DNA from: Streptomyces sp. NBC_01439
GTDB taxonomy: Bacteria > Actinomycetota > Actinomycetes > Streptomycetales > Streptomycetaceae
Length of the DNA: 64,000 nt
NCBI RefSeq assembly: GCF_036227605.1
Contig: NZ_CP109487.1
Coordinates: forward strand, 3,050,001-3,114,000
Direction: 5' to 3'
How positions within the stretch are numbered: the first letter of the stretch is position 1; each line of letters opens with the position of its first letter. Both the position numbers and the translations under genes were made by a program. Below are positions 38,892 to 48,761 of this stretch, in pieces. The notes beneath the pieces were generated by a model, which saw only the letters and a program-made list of their open reading frames with translations, did no database searches and was not told the DNA's origin.

Positions 38892-39893
38892 ATGGTCGAA
38901 GAACTGCTGACAGCGGCCATCGCCACGGGTGTGGGCGTCGCGGTCTACGTGGGCGCCGCGGCCCGGGTGGTGAAGCAGTACGAGCGGGGCTTGGTCTTCC
39001 GCTTCGGCAGGCTGCGCGAGGAGGTCCGCGGGCCCGGTTTCACGACGATCGTTCCTTTCGTGGAGCGGCTCCGCAAGGTGAACATGCAGATCGTGACGCT
39101 GCCGGTGCCCGCGCAGGAGGGCATCACCCGGGACAACGTCACGGTGCGGGTGGACGCGGTCGTGTACTTCAAGGTCGTCGACCCGGCGAGCGCAATCGTG
39201 GCGGTGGAGGACTACCGCTTCGCCGTCTCGCAAATGGCGCAGACCTCGCTCAGGTCGATCATCGGAAAGTCGGACCTGGATGATCTGCTGTCCAACCGGG
39301 AGATGCTCAACCAGGGCCTGGAGCTGATGATCGACAGCCCGGCGGTGGGCTGGGGCGTGCAGATCGACCGGGTCGAGATCAAGGACGTCTCGCTGCCGGA
39401 GACGATGAAGCGGTCGATGGCCCGGCAGGCGGAGGCGGACCGTGAGCGCCGGGCCCGTGTGATCAACGCGGACGCGGAGCTCCAGGCCTCGCACAAGCTC
39501 GCCGAGGCGGCGGAGGTCATGTCGGAACAGCCGGCGGCGTTGCAGTTGCGCCTGCTGCACACGATCGTGGCGGTCGCCGCCGAGAAGAACTCCACGCTGG
39601 TGCTGCCGTTCCCGGTGGAGCTGTTGCGCTTCCTCGAGCGCTCGGCCCCTCCGCCTGCGGCGGCGCCCGCGCGGCAGGAACCGGCCCCGGCCGGCCCGGC
39701 TTCCGAAGGCCCCGGGCCGGCCGAGGTCGATGACGCGATCGACGGGGCCCCGGCTGCTCCGACCGGGGTCGACGGCGCGGTCGACGCGGCCCCGGCTCCG
39801 GACGCGCTCAACGGCGCGGCGGACGGCCTGGACGGCCTGATGCTGGACGCGCCGCCGCCGCCGGAGCAGGAGCGGGACGGGCTGCGCGAGTAG
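38892..39893 (+). CDS. SPFH/band 7 (stomatin-like) membrane protein
   Basis: The 333-residue protein has one N-terminal membrane helix (about 5-25), a band 7 domain (YERGLVFRFGRLREEVRGPG onward) and a coiled region (SMARQAEADRERRARVINAD). It ends in a Pro/Ala/Asp-rich tail of about 75 residues. SPFH proteins form large oligomers in membrane microdomains. Stomatin-like members often pair with an NfeD gene; none is seen here. GGGGG precedes the ATG. It is the last plus-strand gene of a four-gene group and ends next to a REP-like element. Confidence 0.92.
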   Translation: MVEELLTAAIATGVGVAVYVGAAARVVKQYERGLVFRFGRLREEVRGPGFTTIVPFVERLRKVNMQIVTLPVPAQEGITRDNVTVRVDAVVYFKVVDPASAIVAVEDYRFAVSQMAQTSLRSIIGKSDLDDLLSNREMLNQGLELMIDSPAVGWGVQIDRVEIKDVSLPETMKRSMARQAEADRERRARVINADAELQASHKLAEAAEVMSEQPAALQLRLLHTIVAVAAEKNSTLVLPFPVELLRFLERSAPPPAAAPARQEPAPAGPASEGPGPAEVDDAIDGAPAAPTGVDGAVDAAPAPDALNGAADGLDGLMLDAPPPPEQERDGLRE

Positions 39894-39956
39894 CCGCTGC
39901 GCGGAGCCGTCCCCGACCCACCCTTCCGCCGTTCCCCGAGCTCCACCCGGACCCGG

Positions 39957-40057
39957 TCCTCAAACGCCGGACGGGCTGAAATTGCTCGGCCTCGGCCGAG
40001 ATCCGGCCTCGCCGGCGTGTGGGGCGCGAGGTCCGGGGCGGAGCCCCGCGAAGCCGG
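39957..40057. repeat. Streptomyces REP-like intergenic element
   Basis: The stretch begins CCTCAAACGCCGGACGGGCT and ends in a small hairpin, CGGGGCGGAGCCCCG (40034-40048). I recognise both blocks as abundant intergenic repeats in many Streptomyces genomes. It fills the gap between the convergent SPFH and proS genes and may act as a terminator. Confidence 0.65.
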
Positions 40058-40069
40058 GCCGCTGCCGTG

Positions 40070-41767
40070 TTACGAGGTCAGGCGGGCGAGGGCTTCGGCC
40101 ATCGGAAGTTCCTCGCGGGTGCCCGACGCACGGCCTTGGAGTTCGACCACCCCGTCGCCGGAGCGGCGGCCCGCCACCAGGATCCACGGCACGCCGATCA
40201 GTTCCGCGTCCGTGAGCTTCACGCCGGGCGACAGGCCGGGGCGGTCGTCCAGCAGCACCCGTAGACCCGCCGCGGCCAGTGCCGTCGCCGCCTCCTCCGC
40301 CAGTGCGAGCGGCACCGCCTTGCCCGCCGCCACCACGTGGACGTCGGCCGGAGCCACCGCCGCGGGCCAGCACAGGCCGCGCTCGTCCGCCGTCTGCTCG
40401 GCGAGCGCCGCCACCGCGCGGGAGACTCCGATGCCGTAGGAGCCCATCGTGACCCGGACCGGCTTGCCCTCGCGGCCGAGGACGTCCAGCCCGAAGGCGT
40501 CCGCGTACTTGCGGCCCAGCTGGAAGATGTGCCCGATCTCGATGGCCCGGTCGAGCTTCAGGCCGGCCCCGCAGGACGGACAGGGGTCGCCCGGCTCCAC
40601 GACCACCACGTCCAGGTACCGGTCGACCTCGAAGTCCCGCCCGCAGACCACGTTGCGGGCGTGCGTGTCCGCGCGGTTGGCCCCCGTCACCCACGACGTG
40701 CCGGGCGCGACCCGCGGGTCGGCCAGGTAGCGGACCTTCTCCAGGCCCTGCGGGCCCACGTAGCCGCGTACCAGGTCCGGGCGGCCCTCGAAGTCCTCGG
40801 CCGTCACCAGCTCCACGACCGCCGGGGCCAGGTGCTCGCCCAGCTTGCCGAGGTCCACCTCCCGGTCCCCCGGCACGCCCACGGCCGTGATCTCGCCGTC
40901 GACCTTGACCAGGAGGTTCTTCAGCGTCGCCGAGGCGGGCACGCCCAGGTGCGCGGCCAGGGTCTCGATCGTCGGGGTGTCCGGGGTGTCCACCTCCTCC
41001 ACCGCCGGGTGCTCCGTGGTGATGGGGGCCAGGGCGAAGGTCACGGCCTCCGTGTTCGCCGCGTAGTCGCAGGACGGGCAGTCCACGAAGGTGTCCTCCC
41101 CCGCTTCGGCCGGGGCCAGGAACTCCTCCGACGCCGATCCGCCCATGGCGCCCGACACGGCGGACACGATCCGGTGGTCCAGGCCGAGCCGCTCGAAGAT
41201 GCGGACGTACGCCTCGCGGTGGAGCCGGTAGGACTCCTCCAACCCCTCGTCGGACACGTCGAAGGAGTACGAGTCCTTCATCTGGAACTCGCGTCCGCGC
41301 AGCACCCCAGACCGGGGCCGCGCCTCGTCGCGGTACTTGGTCTGGATCTGGTACAGCATGACCGGCAGATCCTTGTAGGAGGTGCACTGGTCCTTCACGA
41401 CGAGGGTGAAGACCTCCTCGTGCGTCGGCCCGAGCAGGTAGTCCGCGCCCCTGCGGTCCTTGAGCCGGAACAGCAGGTCCCCGTACTCCGACCAGCGTCC
41501 GCTGACCTCGTACGGCTCCTTCGGCAGCAGGGCCGGGAGCAGCACCTCCTGGGCCCCGATCGCGTCCATCTCCTCGCGGACGACGCGCGAGACGTTGTCC
41601 AGGACCCTCTTGCCGAGCGGCAGCCACGTCCAGACCCCGGCCGAGCTGCGCCGGACGTAGCCGGCGCGGACCAGGAGTCGGTGGCTGAGGGTTTCGGCGT
41701 CGGCCGGGTCCTCGCGGAGGGTCTTGGCCATGAGGCGGGACATGCGCTGGACGTGTTGCGTAGACAT
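40070..41767 (-). CDS. proS: Prolyl-tRNA synthetase
   Basis: ProS is a class II aminoacyl-tRNA synthetase charging tRNA-Pro. The 565 residues match the bacterial-type enzyme with an editing (INS) domain between motifs 2 and 3. Motif 2 includes [21 protein letters not shown], and motif 3 is SYGIGVSR. The C-terminal anticodon-binding domain ends [16 protein letters not shown] at 41767. It is a single gene with a REP-like element downstream; a GNAT gene precedes it in the same direction. Confidence 0.97.
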   Translation of the reverse strand: MSTQHVQRMSRLMAKTLREDPADAETLSHRLLVRAGYVRRSSAGVWTWLPLGKRVLDNVSRVVREEMDAIGAQEVLLPALLPKEPYEVSGRWSEYGDLLFRLKDRRGADYLLGPTHEEVFTLVVKDQCTSYKDLPVMLYQIQTKYRDEARPRSGVLRGREFQMKDSYSFDVSDEGLEESYRLHREAYVRIFERLGLDHRIVSAVSGAMGGSASEEFLAPAEAGEDTFVDCPSCDYAANTEAVTFALAPITTEHPAVEEVDTPDTPTIETLAAHLGVPASATLKNLLVKVDGEITAVGVPGDREVDLGKLGEHLAPAVVELVTAEDFEGRPDLVRGYVGPQGLEKVRYLADPRVAPGTSWVTGANRADTHARNVVCGRDFEVDRYLDVVVVEPGDPCPSCGAGLKLDRAIEIGHIFQLGRKYADAFGLDVLGREGKPVRVTMGSYGIGVSRAVAALAEQTADERGLCWPAAVAPADVHVVAAGKAVPLALAEEAATALAAAGLRVLLDDRPGLSPGVKLTDAELIGVPWILVAGRRSGDGVVELQGRASGTREELPMAEALARLTS

Positions 41768-41809
41768 GTCGGGAGATTACCGGGGGCCCGGAGGCCCGCG
41801 GTACGGGTT

Positions 41810-42352
41810 TCAGGGCCTGCTCAGCGGCAGGGTGGCGCCCATGACGGCGTACGGCATGCTCGCGCTCGGGAAGTGGACCTGGCGGGCGAGGTCGTGGTAG
41901 CCGAGGGCCCGGTAGAGGCCGCGGGCGGGGCTCTCGGTGTCGATGGCGGAGAGGATCGAGCGGGGCTCGGCGGCGGCGTCGGTGATGCCGGTGATGAGGG
42001 TGCGGCCGACGCCGTGGCCCTGGAAGCCGGGGTGGACGTGCAGTTCGGTGATCACGAAGGATCCGTCGAGCCAGTCGTCGTGCCCGCCGGCCCGCAAGTA
42101 GGGCTCGACGATGGTGGACCACCAGTGGCTGCGGTCGTTCGGCATCCCGTACACGAATCCGGTGAGGGCGCCGTCCTCGGCGAAGGCCCCGAGGGCACGG
42201 GCGCCGCGGCAGGTCATGTGGCGCTGGACGATGTACCGCCGGATGCCGACCTCCTCCTCGCTGAGGCCGAAGGCGACGGCCTGCACGCGCAGCGCCTCGT
42301 CCACGCGGGCGGCGAGGTCGAGGGGACCGATGCGGACTCCGGAAGGCAGCAT
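41810..42352 (-). CDS. GNAT family N-acetyltransferase
   Basis: This 180-residue acetyltransferase of unknown substrate has acetyl-CoA-binding motif A, HPGFQGHGVGRTLITGI (Q/R-x-x-G-x-G form), in the second half. A typical C-terminal ESPARGLYRALGYHDL segment follows. It lies between proS and another GNAT gene, all minus strand, 42 bp upstream of proS. It could acetylate a small amine or a protein N-terminus. Confidence 0.9.
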   Translation of the reverse strand: MLPSGVRIGPLDLAARVDEALRVQAVAFGLSEEEVGIRRYIVQRHMTCRGARALGAFAEDGALTGFVYGMPNDRSHWWSTIVEPYLRAGGHDDWLDGSFVITELHVHPGFQGHGVGRTLITGITDAAAEPRSILSAIDTESPARGLYRALGYHDLARQVHFPSASMPYAVMGATLPLSRP

Positions 42353-42439
42353 GCGGCGACCTTACTTCGCGGTACGGGGCTGCCGGAATGCCCCGGCCGA
42401 GGTCCGTCGCCCGCCGTCCGGATCAGGTGCGGTCGGGTG

Positions 42440-43285
42440 TCAGAAGAGCACGCTCATGAACGCACCGACCTCGCGGAAGCCCACGCGGCGGTAGGCCGCC
42501 CGCGCGGCGGTGTTGAAATCGTTCACGTACAGGCTGACCACGGGAGCCACGTCCCGCAGCGCGTACTCGACGACGGCGGCCATCCCGGTCTCCGAGTGGC
42601 CGAGGCCGCGGAACTCGGGGTCCACCCACACGCCCTGGATCTGGCAGGCGCGGGCGGTGGCGGCGCCGATCTCGGCCTTGAAGACGACCTTGCCGTCGTC
42701 GACGCGGGCGAAGGAACGGCCGCTGGCGACGAGTTCGGCGACGCGGGCCTGGTAGAGCAGCCCGCCGTCACCGGCCATCGGCGAGATGCCGACCTCCTCG
42801 GTGAACATGGCCACGCAGGCGGGCATGATCAGGTCCATCTCGTCCTTGCGGATCCGGCGGACCTGCGGGTCGGGCTCGACAGTGGTGGACGGACGCTCGA
42901 TGACCATGAGCGGCTGGTGGGAGCGGATCTCGCGGGCCGGGCCCCAGCTGGGCTCCAGGAGCTGCCACAGCAGTCGGGTGGCTTCGGCGGGGCCGACGAT
43001 GGAGGAGCAGCGGCGGCCGGTACGGCGGGCCCGGTCGGCGAAGGCGCGCACGGCGTCAGGTCCGGCGCAGACGGGGACCAGGTTGGCGCCCGCGTAGCAG
43101 AGCGCGCGGAGCTCGCCGTCGGCGTACCAGCCCCACATCTCGCCGCCCAGGCGCCAGGGGTCGAGTCCGGCGACCTGGACCCGGGAGGTGACGAAAGCGT
43201 TCTCGACCGGCTCGCGTCCGAGGATTTCCATCGCGGCGTCGAGATCACTGGGCTCAAGGACCCGGGTGGTGGTCTGCGTCAACAC
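42440..43285 (-). CDS. GNAT acetyltransferase with DUF4081 domain
   Basis: The 281-residue protein has an N-terminal DUF4081-type domain (SRVQVAGLDPWRLGGEMWGW). The C-terminal acetyltransferase domain contains QIQGVWVDPEFRGLGHSETG and ends VNDFNTAARAAYRRVGFREVG. The family is widespread in actinobacteria and lies near ispG. GTG at 43285 with GGTGAGG upstream is preferred to the in-frame codon 12 residues earlier; TTG directly after it is also possible. Substrate unknown. Confidence 0.9.
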   Translation of the reverse strand: MLTQTTTRVLEPSDLDAAMEILGREPVENAFVTSRVQVAGLDPWRLGGEMWGWYADGELRALCYAGANLVPVCAGPDAVRAFADRARRTGRRCSSIVGPAEATRLLWQLLEPSWGPAREIRSHQPLMVIERPSTTVEPDPQVRRIRKDEMDLIMPACVAMFTEEVGISPMAGDGGLLYQARVAELVASGRSFARVDDGKVVFKAEIGAATARACQIQGVWVDPEFRGLGHSETGMAAVVEYALRDVAPVVSLYVNDFNTAARAAYRRVGFREVGAFMSVLF

Positions 43286-43366
43286 TGGGGCCTCACCATG
43301 CGCGTCTACTGATCTCCGCACTGTACCCGGCGGGGCCCGGGGATGCCGCGTCCGAGGTCACGAAAG

Positions 43367-43408
43367 GGCCCCGGACCGCCCCCGAACTGCGGGAACGGTG
43401 CCGGGGCC
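43367..43408 (-). terminator. Possible ispG terminator
   Basis: GGCCCCGG (43367-43374) can pair with CCGGGGCC (43401-43408) over a 26-base loop, just past the ispG stop. The long loop makes it a weak candidate in a very GC-rich spacer. Confidence 0.35.
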
Positions 43409-43441
43409 ACTGACGGCGGGGGCCCGGGCCGGGCCGGGGAA

Positions 43442-44599
<1,158 letters not shown>

Positions 44600-44717
44600 C
44601 TGCTGTGCAACCCCAAGGTGTGGATCAAGGTCCCGAGATCGGCGGGCTCCAGGCTTCGAGATTACGCCAACCCGGGGGCGGGCCGTGCATCCGAGGGGGT
44701 GTGGCACCCGAACGTAG

Positions 44718-44746
44718 GGAGCCGGGCACGATCCGTGCCCGGCTCC
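44718..44746 (-). terminator. rseP terminator
   Basis: A perfect 13-bp stem, GGAGCCGGGCACG (44718-44730) with CGTGCCCGGCTCC (44734-44746), has a 3-base loop and begins 28 bp past the rseP stop. It should separate dxr-rseP from ispG. Confidence 0.8.
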
Positions 44747-44774
44747 GGTACGTCTGGGGTACGACCCCCGCAAA

Positions 44775-46076
44775 CTAGGTGATCTTGATCGGGTTGACCA
44801 CGTCCGCGACCATCACCAGCAGGGTGAAGCAGATGAACAGGCCCGCGACCACGTACGCGACGGGCATCAGCTTCGCCACGTCGAACGGTCCGGGATCGGG
44901 ACGCCGGAAGATCCGTGCGACGGTGCGCCGGATCGACTCCCACAGGGCGCCGGCGATGTGTCCGCCGTCGAGCGGGAGCAGCGGCAGCATGTTGAACAGG
45001 AACAGCGACAGGTTGAAGCCGGCCAGCAGGTTGAGGAAGAAGACCAGCTGGTGTTGGGCGGGGATGTCGAGGGTGAAGATCTCACCGCTGACCCGCGCCG
45101 CGCCGACGACGCCCATCGGGCTGTCCTGCTTGCGCTCGGCTCCGTTGAAGGCCGCGTTCCACAGGTCGGGGACCTTGGTCGGGAGTTCGACCAGCGACTG
45201 GACGCCGGCCTGCATCATCTCGCCCATGCGGTCGACGGACTGGCCGAAGGACTGCGGGACGTAGCCGGAGGCGGGGGCGAAGCCGAGGAAGCCCGCGGTG
45301 ACGTACTCGTCCTTGACGTACCGGCCGTTGCCGTCCGTCTTGGCGACCTTGTTCTCGATCAGGTTCGCCTTGAGGTCCACGCGCTGTCCGGCCCGCTCGA
45401 CCGTGATCGTGGCGGGGCCGACGGTGGCGCGGATGTTCTTCTGCAGGGCGGACCAGTCGCCGACCGATCGGCCGTTGAAGGCGACGATCTTGTCGCCCGC
45501 CTTGAGGCCCGCGGCCTTGGCGGGGGCGGCCGGGTCGCCGGGGGCGCACTTGTCGCGCTTGTCGCTCTGCTGGATGACGCAGTCCGAGACGGTGGCGACC
45601 GAGGTGGTTTGAGTGTTGAGCCCGAAGGTCATCAGGGTCGTGAGGAAGATCGCCACGGCCAGGATCAGGTTCATGAACGGGCCGGCGAACATCACGATCA
45701 CGCGCTTCCACGGCTTGCGCGTGTAGAAGAGCCGGCTCTCGTCCCCGGGCTGGAGCTCCTCGTACGCGGCCGAGCGCGCGTCCTCGATCATCGATCGGAA
45801 CGGCGAGGTGGAGCGTGCGGTGACCTTGCCGTCCTCGCCGGGCGGGAACATCCCGATCATGCGGATGTAGCCGCCCATCGGGATGGCCTTGATCCCGTAC
45901 TCGGTCTCGCCCTTCCTCCGCGACCAGATGGTCGGACCGAAGCCCACCATGTACTGCGGCACGCGAATGCCGAAGATCTTGGCCGTGGAAAGGTGCCCCA
46001 GCTCGTGCCAGGCGATGGAGACCAGCAGGCCGACCGCGAAGACCACGACCCCGAGCACCGTCATCAGTAGTGTCAT
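44775..46076 (-). CDS. rseP: Site-2 membrane metalloprotease RseP/Rip
   Basis: This is an intramembrane zinc protease that cleaves anti-sigma factors or other membrane proteins. The 433-residue protein has HELGH at 24-28 in the first helix, a PDZ domain in the middle ([16 protein letters not shown]) and the third catalytic motif [13 protein letters not shown] near the C-terminus. Its ATG overlaps the dxr stop (ATGA). Size and layout match Rip-type proteases. The partner anti-sigma factor is not in this window. Confidence 0.95.
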   Translation of the reverse strand: MTLLMTVLGVVVFAVGLLVSIAWHELGHLSTAKIFGIRVPQYMVGFGPTIWSRRKGETEYGIKAIPMGGYIRMIGMFPPGEDGKVTARSTSPFRSMIEDARSAAYEELQPGDESRLFYTRKPWKRVIVMFAGPFMNLILAVAIFLTTLMTFGLNTQTTSVATVSDCVIQQSDKRDKCAPGDPAAPAKAAGLKAGDKIVAFNGRSVGDWSALQKNIRATVGPATITVERAGQRVDLKANLIENKVAKTDGNGRYVKDEYVTAGFLGFAPASGYVPQSFGQSVDRMGEMMQAGVQSLVELPTKVPDLWNAAFNGAERKQDSPMGVVGAARVSGEIFTLDIPAQHQLVFFLNLLAGFNLSLFLFNMLPLLPLDGGHIAGALWESIRRTVARIFRRPDPGPFDVAKLMPVAYVVAGLFICFTLLVMVADVVNPIKIT

Positions 46077-47326
46077 GCGCGCGCCTCCACGGCGGCCCGA
46101 GCCGCCATCTCCCGCGCCCGGGCCCTGGCCCAGGCCTCTGCTTCAAGGACGTCCTGGACCGTCAGGGAGGTTCCCGACTCAGGCGTCCCGTGCTCGTCGA
46201 CCACGGCAGAGACCGTATCCATGATTGCTGTGAACGGCAGCCGACCTGCCAGGAATGCTTCCACGCACTCCTCGTTGGCCGCATTGAACACGGCCGGGGC
46301 GGTGCCGCCGAGGGTGCCCACGTGCCGGGCGAGGCCGACCGACGGGAAGGCCTCGGTGTCCAGCGGGAAGAACTCCCAGGTGGAGGCCTTGGTCCAGTCG
46401 AAGGCGGGGGCCGCGTCCGGGATCCGCTCGGGCCAGCCGAGGCCGATGGCGATCGGGCCGCGCATGTCCGGCGGGGTGGCCTGGGCGAGCGTGGAGCCGT
46501 CGGTGAACTCCACCATCGAGTGCACGTAGGACTGCGGGTGGACCACGACCTCGATGCGGTCGAAGGGGATGTCGTAGAGCAGGTGCGCCTCGATGACCTC
46601 CAGCCCCTTGTTGACCAGGGTCGCGGAGTTGACCGTGATCACCGGGCCCATGGCCCAGGTGGGGTGCGCGAGCGCGTCCTGGACGGTCACGCTCGCGAGC
46701 TCTGCGCGGGTGCGGCCTCGGAAGGGCCCGCCGGAGGCGGTCACCACGAGCTTGCGGACGTCGGCCCGGGTGCCGGCGGCGAGCGCCTGGAAGAGCGCCG
46801 CGTGCTCGGAGTCCACCGGGATGATCTGGCCGGGCTTCGCCAGGGCCTTGACCAGCGGGCCGCCGACGATCAGCGACTCCTTGTTGGCCAGGGCCAGGGT
46901 CCGGCCGGCCCGCAGTGCGGCCAGGGTCGGCGCGAGGCCGATGGAACCGGTGATGCCGTTGAGGACGGTGTGGCACTCGGAGGCGGCAAGCTCGGCCGCG
47001 GCGTCCGGACCGGCCAGGATCTCGGGCAGCGGCTCGGACGGCCCGTACTGGGCGCTCAGCGCCTCTTTCAGGGCCGGTACGACGTCCTCGCGGGCGACGG
47101 CCACGGTCTTGACCCGCAGCAGCCGGGCCTGCTCGGCCAGCAGTTCCACCCGCCCGCCGGCGGCGGACAGGGCGGTGACCCTGAACCGGTCCGGGTTGCG
47201 CAGGGCGAGGTCGATGGCCTGGGTCCCGATGGACCCGGTGGACCCGAGGATGACGATGTCCCGGAGGCCGGCCGCGGGGTCGAAGAGGAGGTGCGGGTCG
47301 GCGAGGGGGGCTGGGCGGTCGCTCAT
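46073..47326 (-). CDS. dxr: 1-deoxy-D-xylulose 5-phosphate reductoisomerase
   Basis: Dxr converts DXP to MEP with NADPH. The 417 residues contain the nucleotide loop [12 protein letters not shown] near 26-37, the substrate-binding [11 protein letters not shown] and the catalytic-loop region [30 protein letters not shown] at 47326 has GGGGGC upstream; an ATG at 47350 would add eight residues. It is coupled to rseP. It begins 21 bp past the end of an unrecognised gene on the same strand, which may be cotranscribed. Confidence 0.96.
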   Translation of the reverse strand: MSDRPAPLADPHLLFDPAAGLRDIVILGSTGSIGTQAIDLALRNPDRFRVTALSAAGGRVELLAEQARLLRVKTVAVAREDVVPALKEALSAQYGPSEPLPEILAGPDAAAELAASECHTVLNGITGSIGLAPTLAALRAGRTLALANKESLIVGGPLVKALAKPGQIIPVDSEHAALFQALAAGTRADVRKLVVTASGGPFRGRTRAELASVTVQDALAHPTWAMGPVITVNSATLVNKGLEVIEAHLLYDIPFDRIEVVVHPQSYVHSMVEFTDGSTLAQATPPDMRGPIAIGLGWPERIPDAAPAFDWTKASTWEFFPLDTEAFPSVGLARHVGTLGGTAPAVFNAANEECVEAFLAGRLPFTAIMDTVSAVVDEHGTPESGTSLTVQDVLEAEAWARARAREMAARAAVEARA

Positions 47327-47346
47327 GCCCCCATTGTTGCCGCAAG

Positions 47347-48672
47347 TCATGAGCGGCCGGACACGGAGCCCCCTTCCGTTACCCGGAGCAGCAGGTGCGG
47401 GAGGGTTCCGGCGAACTCCGGGAGCGTCCGGGCGACGTTCCACCAAGCCTCGGGGTCCTCGTCGAGGGCCAGGGCCAGGAGCTGGTCGGCCTCGGCGTGG
47501 GAGGCGAGGACGGCCGCGGGGCGGTCGTGCCGGTCGGGATGGTCCACGTCACCGAGCCAGTGGTCCTGGTCCAGGGCCCAGCAGGCCGGCAGCTTGTGCC
47601 GGATCACGTCACGGCCGGTGAGCAGGCCGCGGTCGATGCAGTCGCGCACCCAGCGGATGTCCTCGTCGACACGGTCCATCGGCACCGCGAGGCTCGTCAG
47701 GGCCAGCTCGCGCTCCACGCCCCCGTACGGCTCGACGGCCGTCGGGGCCAGGTGGCGCACCGCGCGCGCCAGGTCGGGGCCCGGCGCACCGGCATCGGCC
47801 GCCTCGGGCACGGCGGCGTCGGTCAGGGCGGCGACCAGCGCGGGCAGCGGGCCCCGGTAGCCGGGTGCGTGCCTCAGCAGCTCGGCCCACAGGCGGGGAT
47901 CGTCCCCCAGCGGGCGCAGGGCCCGCAGGACGGCCGTCTGCATGCCGGCCTGTTCGGGCAGGGTCCAGCGCAGGCCGTGGGTGTCGGGGAGGCGGGCGAG
48001 CAGCAGGGTGCGGTGCGCGGGGGCGACGTGCGCGACGAGTTCCTCGTGCGTGACCGCTCCCATCCGCACCGCGCGGACGGCGGGCCGGTGCCAGGAGCGC
48101 CCGTGCGGCGGCGCCGGGGCGGCCAGAAACGCGAGGACGGTCTCCAGGGGCAGGTTCGCGACGAGCAGCAGGGCCTCGACCGAGCCGGGCGGCAGTGGCT
48201 CGCGGAGGTGCTCGGCGAGCAGCGGCTCCGGGTCCGGCCGGTGGCGCAGCGCCAGGACGTCCAGCGGGACCCGCGGCCCGCGCCTGCCGTGCCGGCGCAG
48301 CAGGCCCGCCAGTTCGGCCGCGTCGAGCGGCCCCTCGTCGGGGTCCCTGCCGAGTTCGGTGCGGAGCACCGGCAGGAGTTCGGGCGGTGTGCGGCGGTGG
48401 GCGTAGCGGGTGGGTCCGGGCAGACCGGGCAGCGGCCGGCCCACGACCCGGGGGTTGCGCGCGATGAAGGTCCGGTCGGCCGCGCCGCCGTGGCGCAGCA
48501 GCAGGGTGACGGTCGAGGCCGACAGCCACTCGTCCCGGCACAGGTACTTGCGGGTGGGCTCGTCCAGCCTGCCGATCATGTCGGTGACGATGTCGTCCGG
48601 TGCGTGGCGCAGCAGGTGCGCCACGCACCAGGCCAACCGTCGGCTGGTGCGGTCTTCCTCGGCCGTCGGCAT
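47347..48672 (-). CDS. Unrecognised protein, helical-repeat-like
   Basis: The 441-residue soluble protein is rich in Leu, Ala, Arg and Pro, with repeated short helical stretches such as RRLAWCVAHLLRHAPDD and ELLRHAPGYRGPLPALVAAL. No enzyme motif, signal peptide or membrane helix is visible. ATG at 48672 has GAGGCGG at good spacing; an in-frame ATG at 48723 has none at proper distance. It ends 21 bp before dxr. The composition suggests a HEAT-like scaffold, but the family is unknown to me. Confidence 0.75.
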   Translation of the reverse strand: MPTAEEDRTSRRLAWCVAHLLRHAPDDIVTDMIGRLDEPTRKYLCRDEWLSASTVTLLLRHGGAADRTFIARNPRVVGRPLPGLPGPTRYAHRRTPPELLPVLRTELGRDPDEGPLDAAELAGLLRRHGRRGPRVPLDVLALRHRPDPEPLLAEHLREPLPPGSVEALLLVANLPLETVLAFLAAPAPPHGRSWHRPAVRAVRMGAVTHEELVAHVAPAHRTLLLARLPDTHGLRWTLPEQAGMQTAVLRALRPLGDDPRLWAELLRHAPGYRGPLPALVAALTDAAVPEAADAGAPGPDLARAVRHLAPTAVEPYGGVERELALTSLAVPMDRVDEDIRWVRDCIDRGLLTGRDVIRHKLPACWALDQDHWLGDVDHPDRHDRPAAVLASHAEADQLLALALDEDPEAWWNVARTLPEFAGTLPHLLLRVTEGGSVSGRS

Positions 48673-48761
48673 CGTTCGTCCGCCTCGCGCTGTGCTCGTA
48701 CGGGTACCAGTACTCGTACTCATCCTCGTACGTCTGTCCGACGTCCGGCGATGATCGCAGG

